In this document: piece by piece, positions 10,524-19,801 of the stretch
How positions within the stretch are numbered: position 1 is the first letter of the stretch
Layout: every line of letters begins with the position of its first letter
Source of the DNA: Pseudomonas fluorescens
Lineage (GTDB): Bacteria; Pseudomonadota; Gammaproteobacteria; Pseudomonadales; Pseudomonadaceae
NCBI RefSeq assembly: GCF_001307155.1
Contig: NZ_CP012830.1
Span: 3,532,501-3,596,500, forward strand
Direction: 5' to 3'
Length of the DNA: 64,000 bases
Notes under the pieces: model-generated
Databases searched by the model: none
What the model was told of the DNA's origin: nothing
The model's input: only the letters and a program-made list of their open reading frames with translations
Program-made: the position numbers and the translations under genes

Positions 10524-12944
10524 TCAGAACAACACCTTCGCCACATCCGCAAAACGCTTGGCGAAGTGCACGGTAATTCCTTCCTTCAGGTAATCCGGCA
10601 GTTCCTCAAAACTGCCACGGTTAGGCTCCGGCAGGATCAGTTCGAAGATCTTCTGGCGGCGCGCCGCGATCACCTTCTCGCGGACCCCGCCAATCGGCAG
10701 CACGTGCCCGGTCAGCGTCAGTTCACCGGTCATGGCCACGCCTTTTTTCGGCGGCTGGTTGCGCGCCAGAGAGAGCAGGGCGCTGGCCATGGTTACGCCG
10801 GCGCTTGGGCCGTCTTTCGGTGTTGCACCTTCGGGTACATGCAGGTGGATGAAGGCTTCGTCGAAGAACTTCGCGTCGCCACCGAACTGCTTGAGGTGCG
10901 AGCTGACGTAGCTGTAGGCGATCTCGGCCGATTCCTTCATCACGTCACCCAGTTGCCCGGTGAGTTTGAAGCCGCGGTTGAGGGTGTGAATGCGCGTGGC
11001 TTCGATCGGCAAGGTTGCGCCGCCCATGCTGGTCCAGGCCAGGCCGGTGATGACCCCGGTGCCGGACAACACTTGTTCGTTGCGGAACACCGGCATGCCG
11101 AGTGAGGCTTCGAGGTCTTTGGGGCCGATCTTGATCACAGCTTTCGGTTCGTCGAGCAGCTTCACGACGGCTTTGCGCACCAGTTTGCCCAGTTGTTTTT
11201 CCAACTGGCGTACCCCGGCTTCGCGGGCGTAACCGTCGATCAGGGCTTTCAGCGCGCTGTCGCTGATGGACAGGCTGGTTTTCGACACCCCGGCTTTCTC
11301 AAGCTGTTTTGGCCACAGGTGACGCTTGGCAATGGCGACCTTTTCTTCGGTGATGTAACCCGACAGGCGAATCACTTCCATCCGGTCGAGCAACGGACCT
11401 GGAATCGAATCCAGGGTGTTGGCGGTGCAGACGAACAGCACTTTCGACAGGTCCAGACGCAGGTCCAGGTAATGGTCGAGGAATTCGACGTTCTGTTCCG
11501 GGTCGAGGGTTTCGAGCAGTGCCGAGGCCGGGTCGCCCTGGAAGCTTTGGCCCATCTTGTCGATTTCGTCGAGCATGATCACCGGGTTCATCACTTCAAC
11601 GTCTTTCAACGCCTGGACCAGTTTGCCCGGCAGCGCGCCGATGTAGGTGCGGCGGTGGCCCTTGATCTCGGCTTCATCGCGCATACCGCCGACGCTGAAG
11701 CGATAGAACGGTCGCCCCAGCGACTCGGCGATGGATTTGCCGACGCTGGTCTTGCCCACGCCCGGCGGGCCGACCAACAGCACGATGGAGCCGGCGATCT
11801 CACCTTTGTAGGCGCCGACTGCAAGGAACTCGAGGATCCGGTCCTTGATGTCGTCGAGCCCGGCGTGGTGCTGGTCGAGGACTTTGCGCGCGTGTTTGAG
11901 GTCGAGTTTGTCCTCGCCATAAACGCCCCACGGCACCGCTGTCGCCCACTCCAGGTAGTTGCGGGTGACGGCGTATTCCGGCGAGCCGGTTTCGAGGATC
12001 GACAGCTTGTTCATTTCCTCTTCGATGCGTTTCTGTGCCTGTGGCGGCAGGACCTTGCCCACCAACCGCTGCTCGAACTGCTCGACGTCGGCGCTGCGGT
12101 CGTCCTTGGTCAGCCCCAGTTCCTGCTGGATGACCTTGAGTTGCTCCTTGAGGAAAAACTCGCGCTGGTGCTCGCCGATCTTGCGGTTCACCTCGGCAGA
12201 GATTTCTTTCTGCAAGCGCGCGACTTCGACTTCCTTGCGCAGCATCGGCAGGACTTTTTCCATGCGCTTGAGCATTGGCACGCAGTCGAGCACTTCTTGC
12301 AGCTCGCTGCCGGTGGCCGAGGTCAGGGCGGCGGCGAAGTCGGTCAGTGGCGACGGATCGTTGGGGCTGAAGCGGTTGAGGTAGTTTTTCAGCTCTTCGC
12401 TGTACAGCGGGTTGAGCGGCAGCAGTTCCTTGATCGCGTTGATCAGCGCCATGCCGTAGGCCTTGACCTCATCGGTCGGCTCGCTTGGCTGGTGCGGGTA
12501 TTCGACTTCCACCAGGTACGGTGGGCGATGGTGCTTGAGCCAGGTCTTGAGGCGTACTCGGGTCAGGCCCTGGGCGACGAATTGCAGTTTGCCGTTTTCG
12601 CGGCTGGCGTGATGGATCTTCACCAGGGTGCCGTAAAGCGGCAGGGCGGAGGTGTCGAAGTGCCGTGGGTCTTCCTGCGGGGTGTCCATGAAGAACAGCG
12701 CGAGCGAGTGATGTTCGGATTTGGCGACCAGGTCGAGGGTTTCGGCCCAGGGTTCTTCGTTGACGATCACCGGCAGTACTTGCGCGGGGAAGAACGGGCG
12801 GTTGTGAATCGGGATGATGTAGACCTTGTCCGGCAGGTTCTGGCCGGGCAGGGCCAGGCCTTTGCCTGATGAGGTGTGGTGTTCGGCGTTTTCGGGGTCG
12901 GCGTAGTCGCTCGGGTTTTCCGGGAATTCTTGCTGGTCGCTCAT
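10524..12944 (-). CDS. Second Lon-family ATP-dependent protease, AsrA-like
   Basis: An ATP-driven cytoplasmic serine protease of 806 residues. It has the Lon substrate-binding N-domain (about 45-240), the AAA+ module with Walker A GPPGVGKT near residue 390 and Walker B VIMLDEIDK, and the C-terminal protease domain. The catalytic dyad is Ser714 in DGPSAG and Lys757, 43 residues apart, as in E. coli Lon. The acidic, disordered first 35 residues (QEFPENPSDYADPENAEHH) differ from housekeeping Lon and match the paralogue called AsrA (PA0779) in P. aeruginosa, which is linked to heat-shock responses. The start at 12944 has an AGGTG site eight bases upstream. A long open frame antisense to it is a codon-bias shadow. 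Confidence 0.9.
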   Translation of the reverse strand: MSDQQEFPENPSDYADPENAEHHTSSGKGLALPGQNLPDKVYIIPIHNRPFFPAQVLPVIVNEEPWAETLDLVAKSEHHSLALFFMDTPQEDPRHFDTSALPLYGTLVKIHHASRENGKLQFVAQGLTRVRLKTWLKHHRPPYLVEVEYPHQPSEPTDEVKAYGMALINAIKELLPLNPLYSEELKNYLNRFSPNDPSPLTDFAAALTSATGSELQEVLDCVPMLKRMEKVLPMLRKEVEVARLQKEISAEVNRKIGEHQREFFLKEQLKVIQQELGLTKDDRSADVEQFEQRLVGKVLPPQAQKRIEEEMNKLSILETGSPEYAVTRNYLEWATAVPWGVYGEDKLDLKHARKVLDQHHAGLDDIKDRILEFLAVGAYKGEIAGSIVLLVGPPGVGKTSVGKSIAESLGRPFYRFSVGGMRDEAEIKGHRRTYIGALPGKLVQALKDVEVMNPVIMLDEIDKMGQSFQGDPASALLETLDPEQNVEFLDHYLDLRLDLSKVLFVCTANTLDSIPGPLLDRMEVIRLSGYITEEKVAIAKRHLWPKQLEKAGVSKTSLSISDSALKALIDGYAREAGVRQLEKQLGKLVRKAVVKLLDEPKAVIKIGPKDLEASLGMPVFRNEQVLSGTGVITGLAWTSMGGATLPIEATRIHTLNRGFKLTGQLGDVMKESAEIAYSYVSSHLKQFGGDAKFFDEAFIHLHVPEGATPKDGPSAGVTMASALLSLARNQPPKKGVAMTGELTLTGHVLPIGGVREKVIAARRQKIFELILPEPNRGSFEELPDYLKEGITVHFAKRFADVAKVLF

Positions 12945-13052
12945 GGGGCACCTGCGCAATGGGGTATGAGGGATAGATGGGGCAGGTGGTGGGTGGTTTC
13001 AATGGGGGGCGGTTGTTAGCGGGTGTTTCATAGAGTGTATTCACCCAACTAT

Positions 13053-13200
13053 TGTAGGAGCCGAGCTTGCTCGCGATGGCGGCCTGACACCCCCGGCCTA
13101 TCTCTTGCGGATGTACACCAATCCAATGTGGGAGCCGAGCTTGCTCGCGATGGCGGTCTGATAGCCGGCCAACCTCTTGCAGGTGTACATATCCATTCCT
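13053..13200. repeat. Two tandem ~74-bp direct repeats
   Basis: Units at 13053-13126 and 13127-13200 share TGT(A/G)GGAGCCGAGCTTGCTC, then the GGCGG(C/T)CTGA boundary, a CTCTTGC(G/A)G(A/G)TGTACA segment and diverged filler. A partial third relative lies at 13488-13550 (CGGCCTGACAGCCGGCCTG ... TGTACATCAAT), on the far side of the element at 13226-13480. Confidence 0.75.
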
Positions 13201-13225
13201 GCGGTAACGGCCACTTGGGGTTTCG

Positions 13226-13480
13226 CCTGACGGCGACTCACTTTTTTTACAAGCGCCTAAAAAAAGTAAGCAAAAAAACGCTCGCCCCAAGCGTACGGCA
13301 CCTCGCCTAGGCTCGGCGTTCCCTCACTCCGGTGTCCATCAGGGGGCATCGCCTACGGTCTGCTTCGCGACGACCTCCTCTCGATGTGTCCGGCTACGCC
13401 GTACGGCGCTGCGCGCCCACCCCCTGATGAACACCTGCGCTCGGCCTTCCGAAGGGGCGGGTGGATCAAGATCAACAGCA
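13226..13480. repeat. Dispersed intergenic repeat element (non-coding, inferred)
   Basis: A ~255-bp stretch with no convincing gene. It contains imperfect inverted segments (TTTTTTTACAAGCGCCTAAA, CACTCCGGTGTCCATCAGGGGG opposed by CCCCCTGATGAACACCTGCG). From memory it resembles a sequence repeated in many Pseudomonas intergenic regions; I cannot verify that here. It sits inside direct-repeat remnants, as an inserted element would. The 651-bp gap 12945-13595 holds only this element and the 74-bp repeats. Confidence 0.5.
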
Positions 13481-13595
13481 ACAGCACGGCGGCCTGACAG
13501 CCGGCCTGAGTGGTGGGGGTGTGTACGGGTTTAGAGGCTGATGTACATCAATTAAAACGGTGGGACGGGCCGTGCGGCCCTCCCACAGTCCGGTG

Positions 13596-13967
13596 TTACG
13601 GCGCCTCTGGCTGATCGAAACTATCCAGTGCCCGATTCACCAACAATTCCCCCAACGAGACCATCTGCTGAATCGCCAGCGCCACATGTCGGCGGGTGCC
13701 TTCCAGCTCAAACGCCAGATCGCTGGCCAGCACATTGACCGAGGCGAGGGTTTCCGAGGCATGCGCCAGCAGGGTTTCGTTATCCAGATCAGGGATGACC
13801 GCGAAGATATTGGAGGGGCGTTTGTCGGGCAGGTTGCCCTTGTCGAATGGTGGTTTCAGGTAGTGATCCAGCGCCCGCTCTGCGGCGTCGTGGAGTTTTT
13901 TCGAGTCGGTCGAAGCGTAAGGGGAAGTGCTTGGAGTTTCAGGCGGATTTGGAGTGACTTTGTGCAT
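13596..13967 (-). CDS. DUF6124-type small protein of unknown function
   Basis: A 123-residue soluble protein starting MHKVTPNPPETP. The Pro/Ser/Thr-rich N-terminus is followed by DSKKLHDAAERALDHYL and a helical region with NETLLAHASETLASVNVLASD and GTRRHVALAIQQM. This layout matches a family of short, Pseudomonas-restricted proteins (DUF6124/DUF3077 type) without known function. I chose ATG 13967, preceded by a GGGAGCTTC-like purine stretch, because longer in-frame extensions add low-complexity basic sequence. It is monocistronic, between a repeat-rich gap and an inverted repeat. Confidence 0.7.
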   Translation of the reverse strand: MHKVTPNPPETPSTSPYASTDSKKLHDAAERALDHYLKPPFDKGNLPDKRPSNIFAVIPDLDNETLLAHASETLASVNVLASDLAFELEGTRRHVALAIQQMVSLGELLVNRALDSFDQPEAP

Positions 13968-14185
13968 GATGAAGCTCCCAGAGTAGTGGAGCTGCCACCG
14001 TTCGCGGTCAAACGAATTGGGGCGGCAACTGTACGCGGGTTGACCGACCGGGACTCTAGGAACCCGGCATACCCGAAGGTATCCCGCGCACAGCTGCCAT
14101 AACATGAAATGACAGACATAAAAAAAGCGTCTGTTCATGATCAGTGGACGCTGTGCGCCTAGAGTGTACACGGACGGTCAAACCC

Positions 14186-14207
14186 GGTCGCTGAATTGGC
14201 AGCGACC
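14186..14207. promoter_or_regulatory. Perfect inverted repeat upstream of the DUF6124-type gene
   Basis: GGTCGCT and AGCGACC arms flank an 8-base loop. It sits about 220 bp upstream of the 13967 start and could be an operator or a small hairpin. No function is assigned. Confidence 0.4.
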
Positions 14208-14299
14208 ACCCAAGACTAGTTATGCGGCTTCCCACCGACAACCTGAAAACCATGTCGGAAGCTTCTCTGAGTCCTACTCACGGGATAAACACGCAACCT

Positions 14300-14430
14300 G
14301 TGGCGAGGGAGCTTGCTCCCGCTGGGCTGCGAAGCGGCCCCAAAACCTGCAATCGGGTTTTGTCAGACACACACGGTTCGCTGGGTTTGCGAGCGCTTCG
14401 CACTCGAGCGGGAGCAAGCTCCCTCGCCAC
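14300..14430. repeat. REPIN
   Basis: A full-length ~131-bp inverted pair with the common arms. Its spacer (CCAAAACCTGCAATCGGG, TTTTGTCAGACACAC) is shared with copies at 9155 and 19671. The gap 13968-14516 contains this element, the inverted repeat at 14186 and the gcd terminator, and nothing else that I can recognise. Confidence 0.9.
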
Positions 14431-14463
14431 AGTACGGTGTTGTATCAGATATCTGTGGGCCAT

Positions 14464-14498
14464 AAAAAAGGCGACTACCGCGAGGTAGTCGCCTTTCT
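14464..14498 (-). terminator. Rho-independent terminator of gcd
   Basis: A perfect 10-bp stem (GGCGACTACC at 14470-14479, GGTAGTCGCC at 14484-14493) with a GCGA/TCGC tetraloop. On the minus strand it is followed by six T residues. It begins about 19 bp past the gcd stop codon. Confidence 0.9.
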
Positions 14499-14516
14499 CT
14501 TAACTGCGGTTAACGC

Positions 14517-16928
14517 TTATTCCGACAGTTTGTAAGCGATCACATAGTCGCCCATTTTGGTGCCCAGCGAACCATGGCCGCCAACTACCAGCAGCACGTA
14601 CTGTTTGCCGTCCTTGCCGGTGTAGGTCATCGGTGTGGCCTGGCCGCCGGCCGGCAGGCGCGACTTCCAGAGTTCCTTGCCGTTGTTGACGTCATAGGCG
14701 CGCAGGTACTGGTCCAGGGTGCCGCTGAGGAAGCCGACGCCGCCGGCGGTGACGATCGAGCCGCCCATGCTTGGCACGCCGATTGGCAGGCCGATAGGCA
14801 GTGGCGAGCTGTCGCGGCTGGTGCCGTTCTTGCGTTTCCACACCACTTTGCTGGTGGTCAGGTCGATACCGGCGACGTAGCCCCAGGCCGGAGCCTGGCA
14901 CGGTACGCCGAATGGCGACATGAACGGGTGCATGGTCACCGCGTATGGCGCGCCGGTGTTGGGTTGGACGCCCGAGGTCTCGCTCTCGCGCTTGCTCCCG
15001 GCAGCCACTTCAGCCTGCGGGATCAGTTTGGAGACGAATGCCATGTAGTTCGGGCTGGTGAACAGCATCTGGCGAACCGGGTCGAGCGACACGCTGCCCC
15101 AGTTGAACACACCAACGTTACCCGGATAGATCAAGCTGCCCTGCAACGACGGCGGGGTGTATTGGCCTTCGTAGCGCAGTTGCTTGAACTGGATGCGGCA
15201 GAGCATCTGGTCGAACGGGCTGGCGCCCCACATGGCCTTCTCGGTCAGATCCGGAGCGAGCAGGTTGAGGTCCGAGCGAGCCTGGGTCGGCGCGGTATGG
15301 TCGCCGGTGACTGCGCCTTGCGGCGCCGGCACTTCGCGAATCGGCACGATCGGTGTGCCGTTGCGACGGTCGAGCACATACAGGCTGCCCTGCTTGGTCG
15401 GTGCGATCAGCGCCGGCTTGATGCCGTCGGCGGTTTTCATGTCGAGCAGGGTCGGCTGGCTGCCGACGTCCATGTCCCACAGGTCGTGGTGGGTGAACTG
15501 GAAGTTCCAGCGCACCTTGCCGGTCGCCAGGTCCAGGGCCACCATGCCGGCGCTGAATTTCTCTGCGCCCGGCGTGCGGTCGGCACCCCACTGGTCAGGC
15601 ATCTGGTTGCCCAGCGGCAGGTAGACCATGCCCAGTTTCTCGTCGACGCTGGCCAGCGACCACATGTTCGGCGAGTTGCGGGTGTAGGTCTTGCCCGGTG
15701 CCAAAGGCTCGGTCGCTTCAGGGTTGCCGCTGTCCCAGTTCCAGACCAGGTGACCGTCGCGGATGTCGAAGGCGCGGATTACGCCCGACGGCTCGTTGGT
15801 CGATTCGTTGTCGGTGACGTGACCGCCCATGATCACCAGATCACGGGTGATCGCTGCCGGCGAGGTCGCGTAGTAGCCACCGGGGGTGAACGGACCGATA
15901 CCTTGGGTCAGGTCAACCACGCCGTGATCGCCGAAGCCTTCGCAGACTTTGCCGGTGTCGGCGTTCAGGGCGATCAGGCGAGCATCGGCGGTGGGCAGGT
16001 AGAGCCGACGTGGGCAGGCTTGCGCAACCGCTTTGCCAGCTTCGGAGATGACTGCGCTCGACGCGTTGTCAGCCTTGGCGTAGGCGTTCTCGTCGTAGTA
16101 GGAAACGCCACGGCAGGTCATGTGGGCGAAGCCCTTGAAGCCCACCGGGCTCTTGATCTGCGGGTCGAAGCGCCAGAGTTCCTTGCCGGTGTCCGGGTCC
16201 AGCGCCAGCACCTTGCTGTGGGCGGTGCAGGCATAGAGCATGCCGTTGACCTTCAGCGGGGTGTTTTCGTTGGTCAGCTCCACCGGGTCATCGGCGGTCG
16301 GCAGATCGCCGGTGCGGATGCGCCAGGCTTCCTGCAGCTTGCCGACGTTGGCCGGGGTGATCTGCTTCAGCGGCGAGTAGCGGTCGCCGAATTCGGTGCG
16401 GCCATAGGCCTGCCACTCGCCTTCGGGCATTGCTGGCGCGGTGCTGGTCATGTCGGCAGTGTCGCGGCCCAACTCGCCCATGATCTCACCCGGGTGGGTG
16501 AATTGGCTGGCAACCGCGGTGGCACCGGCCAGAACCACGGCCACGCTCAGCGCGGCAGTGCCCAGCGGAGCGGCGCCATCACGCAGCAGCGGACGGCGGA
16601 ACCACGGCAACAGCAGGACTACGCCAAGGGCGAACCACAACGACAGACGTGGCACCAGTTGCCACCAGTCGAGGCCGATTTCCCACAGCGCCCACACCGT
16701 ACTGGCGAACAGCACCACGGCGTACAGGCCCAATGCTGCACGGCGGGCAGCCAGCAGCAAAATCCCGGTCAGCACCAGGCCGATCCCGGCCAGCAGGTAA
16801 TACAACGAGCCGCCGAGCATGCTCAGCTTGATCCCCCCGGCCAGCAAGGCCAGGCCCATTAGCAGAAGCACGATACCGAGCAGGCTCGGCAGCAGACGGC
16901 TTCGACTCAAAGCACCATCAGTGCTCAT
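14517..16928 (-). CDS. gcd: Membrane-bound PQQ-dependent glucose dehydrogenase
   Basis: This enzyme oxidises glucose to glucono-lactone on the periplasmic face of the inner membrane and feeds electrons to ubiquinone. The 803-residue product has about five membrane helices in the first ~145 residues, then a large eight-bladed PQQ propeller. The propeller includes EWQAYGRTEFGDRYSPL, WSLASVDEKLGMVYLPLGN and FTHHDLWDMDVGSQPTL, the usual quinoprotein repeats. Length and architecture match E. coli and Pseudomonas Gcd. It lies 85 bp downstream of oprB on the same strand, so glucose entry and periplasmic oxidation are probably co-expressed. A strong terminator follows. Confidence 0.96.
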   Translation of the reverse strand: MSTDGALSRSRLLPSLLGIVLLLMGLALLAGGIKLSMLGGSLYYLLAGIGLVLTGILLLAARRAALGLYAVVLFASTVWALWEIGLDWWQLVPRLSLWFALGVVLLLPWFRRPLLRDGAAPLGTAALSVAVVLAGATAVASQFTHPGEIMGELGRDTADMTSTAPAMPEGEWQAYGRTEFGDRYSPLKQITPANVGKLQEAWRIRTGDLPTADDPVELTNENTPLKVNGMLYACTAHSKVLALDPDTGKELWRFDPQIKSPVGFKGFAHMTCRGVSYYDENAYAKADNASSAVISEAGKAVAQACPRRLYLPTADARLIALNADTGKVCEGFGDHGVVDLTQGIGPFTPGGYYATSPAAITRDLVIMGGHVTDNESTNEPSGVIRAFDIRDGHLVWNWDSGNPEATEPLAPGKTYTRNSPNMWSLASVDEKLGMVYLPLGNQMPDQWGADRTPGAEKFSAGMVALDLATGKVRWNFQFTHHDLWDMDVGSQPTLLDMKTADGIKPALIAPTKQGSLYVLDRRNGTPIVPIREVPAPQGAVTGDHTAPTQARSDLNLLAPDLTEKAMWGASPFDQMLCRIQFKQLRYEGQYTPPSLQGSLIYPGNVGVFNWGSVSLDPVRQMLFTSPNYMAFVSKLIPQAEVAAGSKRESETSGVQPNTGAPYAVTMHPFMSPFGVPCQAPAWGYVAGIDLTTSKVVWKRKNGTSRDSSPLPIGLPIGVPSMGGSIVTAGGVGFLSGTLDQYLRAYDVNNGKELWKSRLPAGGQATPMTYTGKDGKQYVLLVVGGHGSLGTKMGDYVIAYKLSE

Positions 16929-17013
16929 AGTGTGGTTCTCCGTGACGTTTAAGTAGTCCCGCGCCTGTTCACTGTAGATGACGATCAGGTACGGGCAGGT
17001 TTCAGTAAGGGTT

Positions 17014-18396
17014 TTAGAACGACGATTGCACCTTGATCCCGCCGATCAGCGCGTCATCGACCTCATTCACGCCACCGGGATGGCGGATGTATTGCAGGTT
17101 CGGGCGTACGGTCAGCCAGTTGGTTACATGCACGCCGTAATAGAGTTCGGCGCTGTATTCGGTGTCTTGCGGCGGCAGGTAGGACGGGTCGTTGAAGTCG
17201 AAGACCGCGTGCGCCTGGTTGATCGCCTCGGCGTTTTTGCGGAAGGCCGGGTTGACGTGAACCCGGGCCATGGCGAAGCCGATGTCGTCTTTGCTGCGGG
17301 CATCGAACAGGCCTTTGTAGACGACACCGGCCTGGACATAGTTGTCGACGGCGTTGGTCTTTTTGTCGTGCATCGTGCCGTTGGCAAACACACTCAAGCC
17401 TCGCGAGTTATCGCTGGCGCGGCTGGTCAGTTGCTGCTGCACGCCCAGCCAGACGCCGTGCTTGCTCGATGCGCTGCGGTAGGGCTGACCACTCAGGGCG
17501 GCGGGTTGGCCGTTGCTGTCCTTGTAGACGTCGGTGGCCTTGGCGCTGCTGTAGTAGTAACCGGCGCGGTATTCGCCCGGCAGGCCATTGAGCTTCGGTG
17601 TCCACACCAGCTCCACCGGCAGCACCGTGCCTTGGGTGCCACTGCCGCTGAGCTTGAAGCCATTGTCGCGATCCAGGTTCGACGGGTTCTGCTCGTACGC
17701 ACCGATTTGGGCGTAGAGCTCGGGCGTCAGGTGATATTTGACCCGCAGCGCCCATTGGCTGACTGGCCAGTTGTACCAGATGCCACCGGCCCAGTTGCCG
17801 ACCTGGGAGCCGCAGAACGCCAGGTTCTGGAAGTCGCAGGGGAAGCTGTTGAAGTCTTCGCCTTCGCCAAAACGGCCGGCCTTGATGTCGAGTTTCTGAT
17901 CGAAGAATTTCTGCTGATACCACATCTGCGTCAGCCGGGTGGTCTGACCACGGCCCCAGACTTCCTGGGCCGAGGTGAAACCGCCGACACGCGGATCATT
18001 GACTCGGTCGTTGCTGATGTTGTTGCCGTTGCGTTCGGTGATGGTCAGCTGAAATTCAGCGTCGTGCCAGCCGAGGATCTTTTGCAGGTCCAGGTGCGTG
18101 CCGAGGCCGAACTGGTCGCTGTAGCGCGCGGTGCGGTCGTGGTCGTAGCCGCCGTGCAGGTTGCTGCCCATCTCGCCGGTGTAGTCGAGCTTGAAGTCGT
18201 AGCCTTTTTCCGCGAGTTCGGTGCGTGTGCCGTTCCAGTCGCCGAGCATCCACGGTGAGTCGCTATCGAATGCAGGGGCAGCTTGAGTGCAAGTGGCAAG
18301 GCCGAGGGCGCTGAGCCCACCGATCAGGCTTATGGCTTTTCGAGCAGCAAAAGTGGGGCGGACAGCGCTGTCTCGCAAAGTCTGAATGTCAGGCAT
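17014..18396 (-). CDS. oprB: Carbohydrate-selective porin OprB
   Basis: This is the outer-membrane channel through which glucose and related sugars enter the periplasm. The 460-residue product has a signal peptide whose hydrophobic core is ISLIGGLSALGLATC, ending near TQAAPA. The mature protein has family hallmarks: WMLGDWNGTRTELAEKGYDF, the LTITERNG strand, and WTPKLNGLPGEYRAGYYYS. The C-terminal strand ends in phenylalanine (GGIKVQSSF), as required for barrel insertion. The annotated ATG lacks a strong ribosome-binding site, so the exact start is less certain than the identity. Its position upstream of gcd fits glucose catabolism. Confidence 0.94.
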   Translation of the reverse strand: MPDIQTLRDSAVRPTFAARKAISLIGGLSALGLATCTQAAPAFDSDSPWMLGDWNGTRTELAEKGYDFKLDYTGEMGSNLHGGYDHDRTARYSDQFGLGTHLDLQKILGWHDAEFQLTITERNGNNISNDRVNDPRVGGFTSAQEVWGRGQTTRLTQMWYQQKFFDQKLDIKAGRFGEGEDFNSFPCDFQNLAFCGSQVGNWAGGIWYNWPVSQWALRVKYHLTPELYAQIGAYEQNPSNLDRDNGFKLSGSGTQGTVLPVELVWTPKLNGLPGEYRAGYYYSSAKATDVYKDSNGQPAALSGQPYRSASSKHGVWLGVQQQLTSRASDNSRGLSVFANGTMHDKKTNAVDNYVQAGVVYKGLFDARSKDDIGFAMARVHVNPAFRKNAEAINQAHAVFDFNDPSYLPPQDTEYSAELYYGVHVTNWLTVRPNLQYIRHPGGVNEVDDALIGGIKVQSSF

Positions 18397-18740
18397 AGAG
18401 AAGGAATTCTTGGTCTTTTAGGGGAAGAGAGCTGAACGCTGCGAGGGGAAATCGGGCAGGTGAAGCGATTCAGCTTTTAGGCCTGCAAGGATAATGATCT
18501 GTAACAAAGAGAGAAAGGGCTTTTCTTGACATGGATCATTTCGGATTTGGTAACAGTGTGCAGTCATCCTTGAAAAGATCGCAGCCTGTGGCAGCTCCAC
18601 ATCGGAAGGTGAACACCCGCAGGCTGCGAACTTTCAGAGTTCACCTACATTTAACCGATAGCGCACAGAGTCCTTCCACCGCAGGACACCCTCGGCTAAG
18701 GTGCGCGGCTTCCTCTACTTTCTTCGTTCAAAGGCCCGGC
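18397..18740. promoter_or_regulatory. Divergent intergenic region oprB / VF530 gene
   Basis: 344 bp separate the two divergently transcribed genes. An imperfect inverted pair at about 18574-18640 (GATCGCAGCCTGTGGCAGCTCC opposed by GCAGGCTGCGAAC) belongs to a third repeat family. A TTGACA hexamer on the plus strand at about 18533 is a possible -35 box but has only a weak -10 partner. No gene is seen. Confidence 0.4.
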
Positions 18741-18971
18741 ATGACCGAACAGAACACCAACCCGCTGCACGGCGTGACCCTGGAACAGATCCTTAACACG
18801 CTGGTTCAACACTACGAATGGTCGGGGCTGGCCGAGCGCATCGACATTCGCTGCTTCAAGAGCGATCCGAGTATCAAGTCGAGCCTGACCTTCCTGCGCA
18901 AAACCCCGTGGGCCCGTGAGAAAGTCGAAAAACTCTACGTGAAGCTGATGCGCACCAAACGTCCGCTCTAA
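18741..18971 (+). CDS. VF530-type (DUF2132) small protein
   Basis: A 76-residue protein starting [17 protein letters not shown]. It matches the VF530 family of small helical proteins, with the conserved NPLHGVTLE opening, the [15 protein letters not shown] segment and the [13 protein letters not shown] block. Family structures suggest a possible DNA-binding role, but no function is proven. I chose ATG 18741 because it starts exactly at the family's N-terminus. The membrane-protein gene follows after only nine bases, so the two are probably co-transcribed. Confidence 0.85.
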   Translation: MTEQNTNPLHGVTLEQILNTLVQHYEWSGLAERIDIRCFKSDPSIKSSLTFLRKTPWAREKVEKLYVKLMRTKRPL

Positions 18972-18980
18972 GGAATATAG

Positions 18981-19661
18981 ATGCCCGCCGAGCCGACTCG
19001 ACTGTCGCCCGTCATGAGCCGTTTTACCCACTCGGCCGCCGTGCTGGGCTGGCTGGGATTGAGCATTCAGCTGTACCTGGTGTTTTACGGCCGCTGGAGT
19101 GTCAGCGCCAGCCAACTGGGTGGGCTGGTGAGTTACTTCAGTTACTTTACGGTCCTGACCAATACGCTGGTGGCGACGGTGCTGACTTGCGCCGTGACTG
19201 CACGCGAGTCGAAGGGCCGTACGTTTTTTTTACAGCCGTGGGTCAGCAGCGGGATTGCCGTGAGCATTACCCTGGTCGGCCTGGCGTACAGCCTGTTGTT
19301 GCGGCATTTGTGGCATCCGCAGGGCTGGCAGTTCATCGCCGACGAGTTGTTGCATGACATCATGCCGCTGCTGTTTCTGTTCTATTGGTGGCGGTGCGTA
19401 CCCAAGGGCACCTTGCGCCTTGGGCACATCGGTTTGTGGGCGATTTACCCGGTGCTGTATTTCGCTTTTACCTTGCTGCGCGGGCACTCGCTGGGGCTTT
19501 ACCCGTATCCCTTTATCGATGTCGAAAAACTCGGTTATCCCCAGGTGTTCATCAATGCCAGCGGGATATTGCTGGGGTTTGTGCTGATTGCGCTGCTGGT
19601 GGTCGGGCTGGATCGCTGGCGCGGGACTGGGGCAGGCCGAGTGGGCATAGATTCAAAGTGA
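18981..19661 (+). CDS. Pr6Pr family membrane protein
   Basis: A 226-residue protein with about six membrane helices, of the Pr6Pr (FAR-17a/AIG1-related) type. Recognisable parts are the SYFSYFTVLTNTLVA segment near residue 52 and the LLHDIMPLLFLFYWW block near 123, with His-Asp inside the membrane. YPYPFIDV follows near 173. The family is uncharacterised; eukaryotic relatives hydrolyse fatty-acid esters of hydroxy fatty acids. Its last ~90 bp (from about 19567) is the parent of the seven Pr6Pr-tail fragments in the downstream tandem array. The array copies lack 15 bp (five codons) present here and differ at several other bases. Confidence 0.82.
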   Translation: MPAEPTRLSPVMSRFTHSAAVLGWLGLSIQLYLVFYGRWSVSASQLGGLVSYFSYFTVLTNTLVATVLTCAVTARESKGRTFFLQPWVSSGIAVSITLVGLAYSLLLRHLWHPQGWQFIADELLHDIMPLLFLFYWWRCVPKGTLRLGHIGLWAIYPVLYFAFTLLRGHSLGLYPYPFIDVEKLGYPQVFINASGILLGFVLIALLVVGLDRWRGTGAGRVGIDSK

Positions 19662-19670
19662 ACATCAAAT

Positions 19671-19801
19671 GTGGTGAGGGGGCTTGCCCCCGTTGGGTTG
19701 CGCAGCAGCCCTAAACCCATTAAACGCGGTGTGCCAGACAAAGCCCGATTGCAGGTTTTGGGAGTGCTACGCACTCCAACGGGGGCAAGCCCCCTCGCCA
19801 C
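19671..19801. repeat. REPIN, GGGGGCTTGCCCCC subtype, first in the array
   Basis: This copy has arms GTGGTGAGGGGGCTTGCCCC and its complement. It differs from the seven following array copies, which carry the AGGGAGCTTGCTCC arms and a different spacer. It lies directly after the intact Pr6Pr gene. Confidence 0.9.

Noticed and set aside
11193..12869. 558-codon open frame antisense to the Lon-type gene
   Set aside because: It is a high-G+C shadow of a gene whose motifs are fully conserved on the other strand.
14100..14230. tRNA-like hairpin sequence before the DUF6124-type gene
   Set aside because: There is a single perfect inverted repeat but no cloverleaf or T-arm consensus.
14574..16862. 762-codon open frame antisense to gcd
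   Set aside because: It mirrors gcd and shows no domain. The sense frame has the complete quinoprotein sequence.
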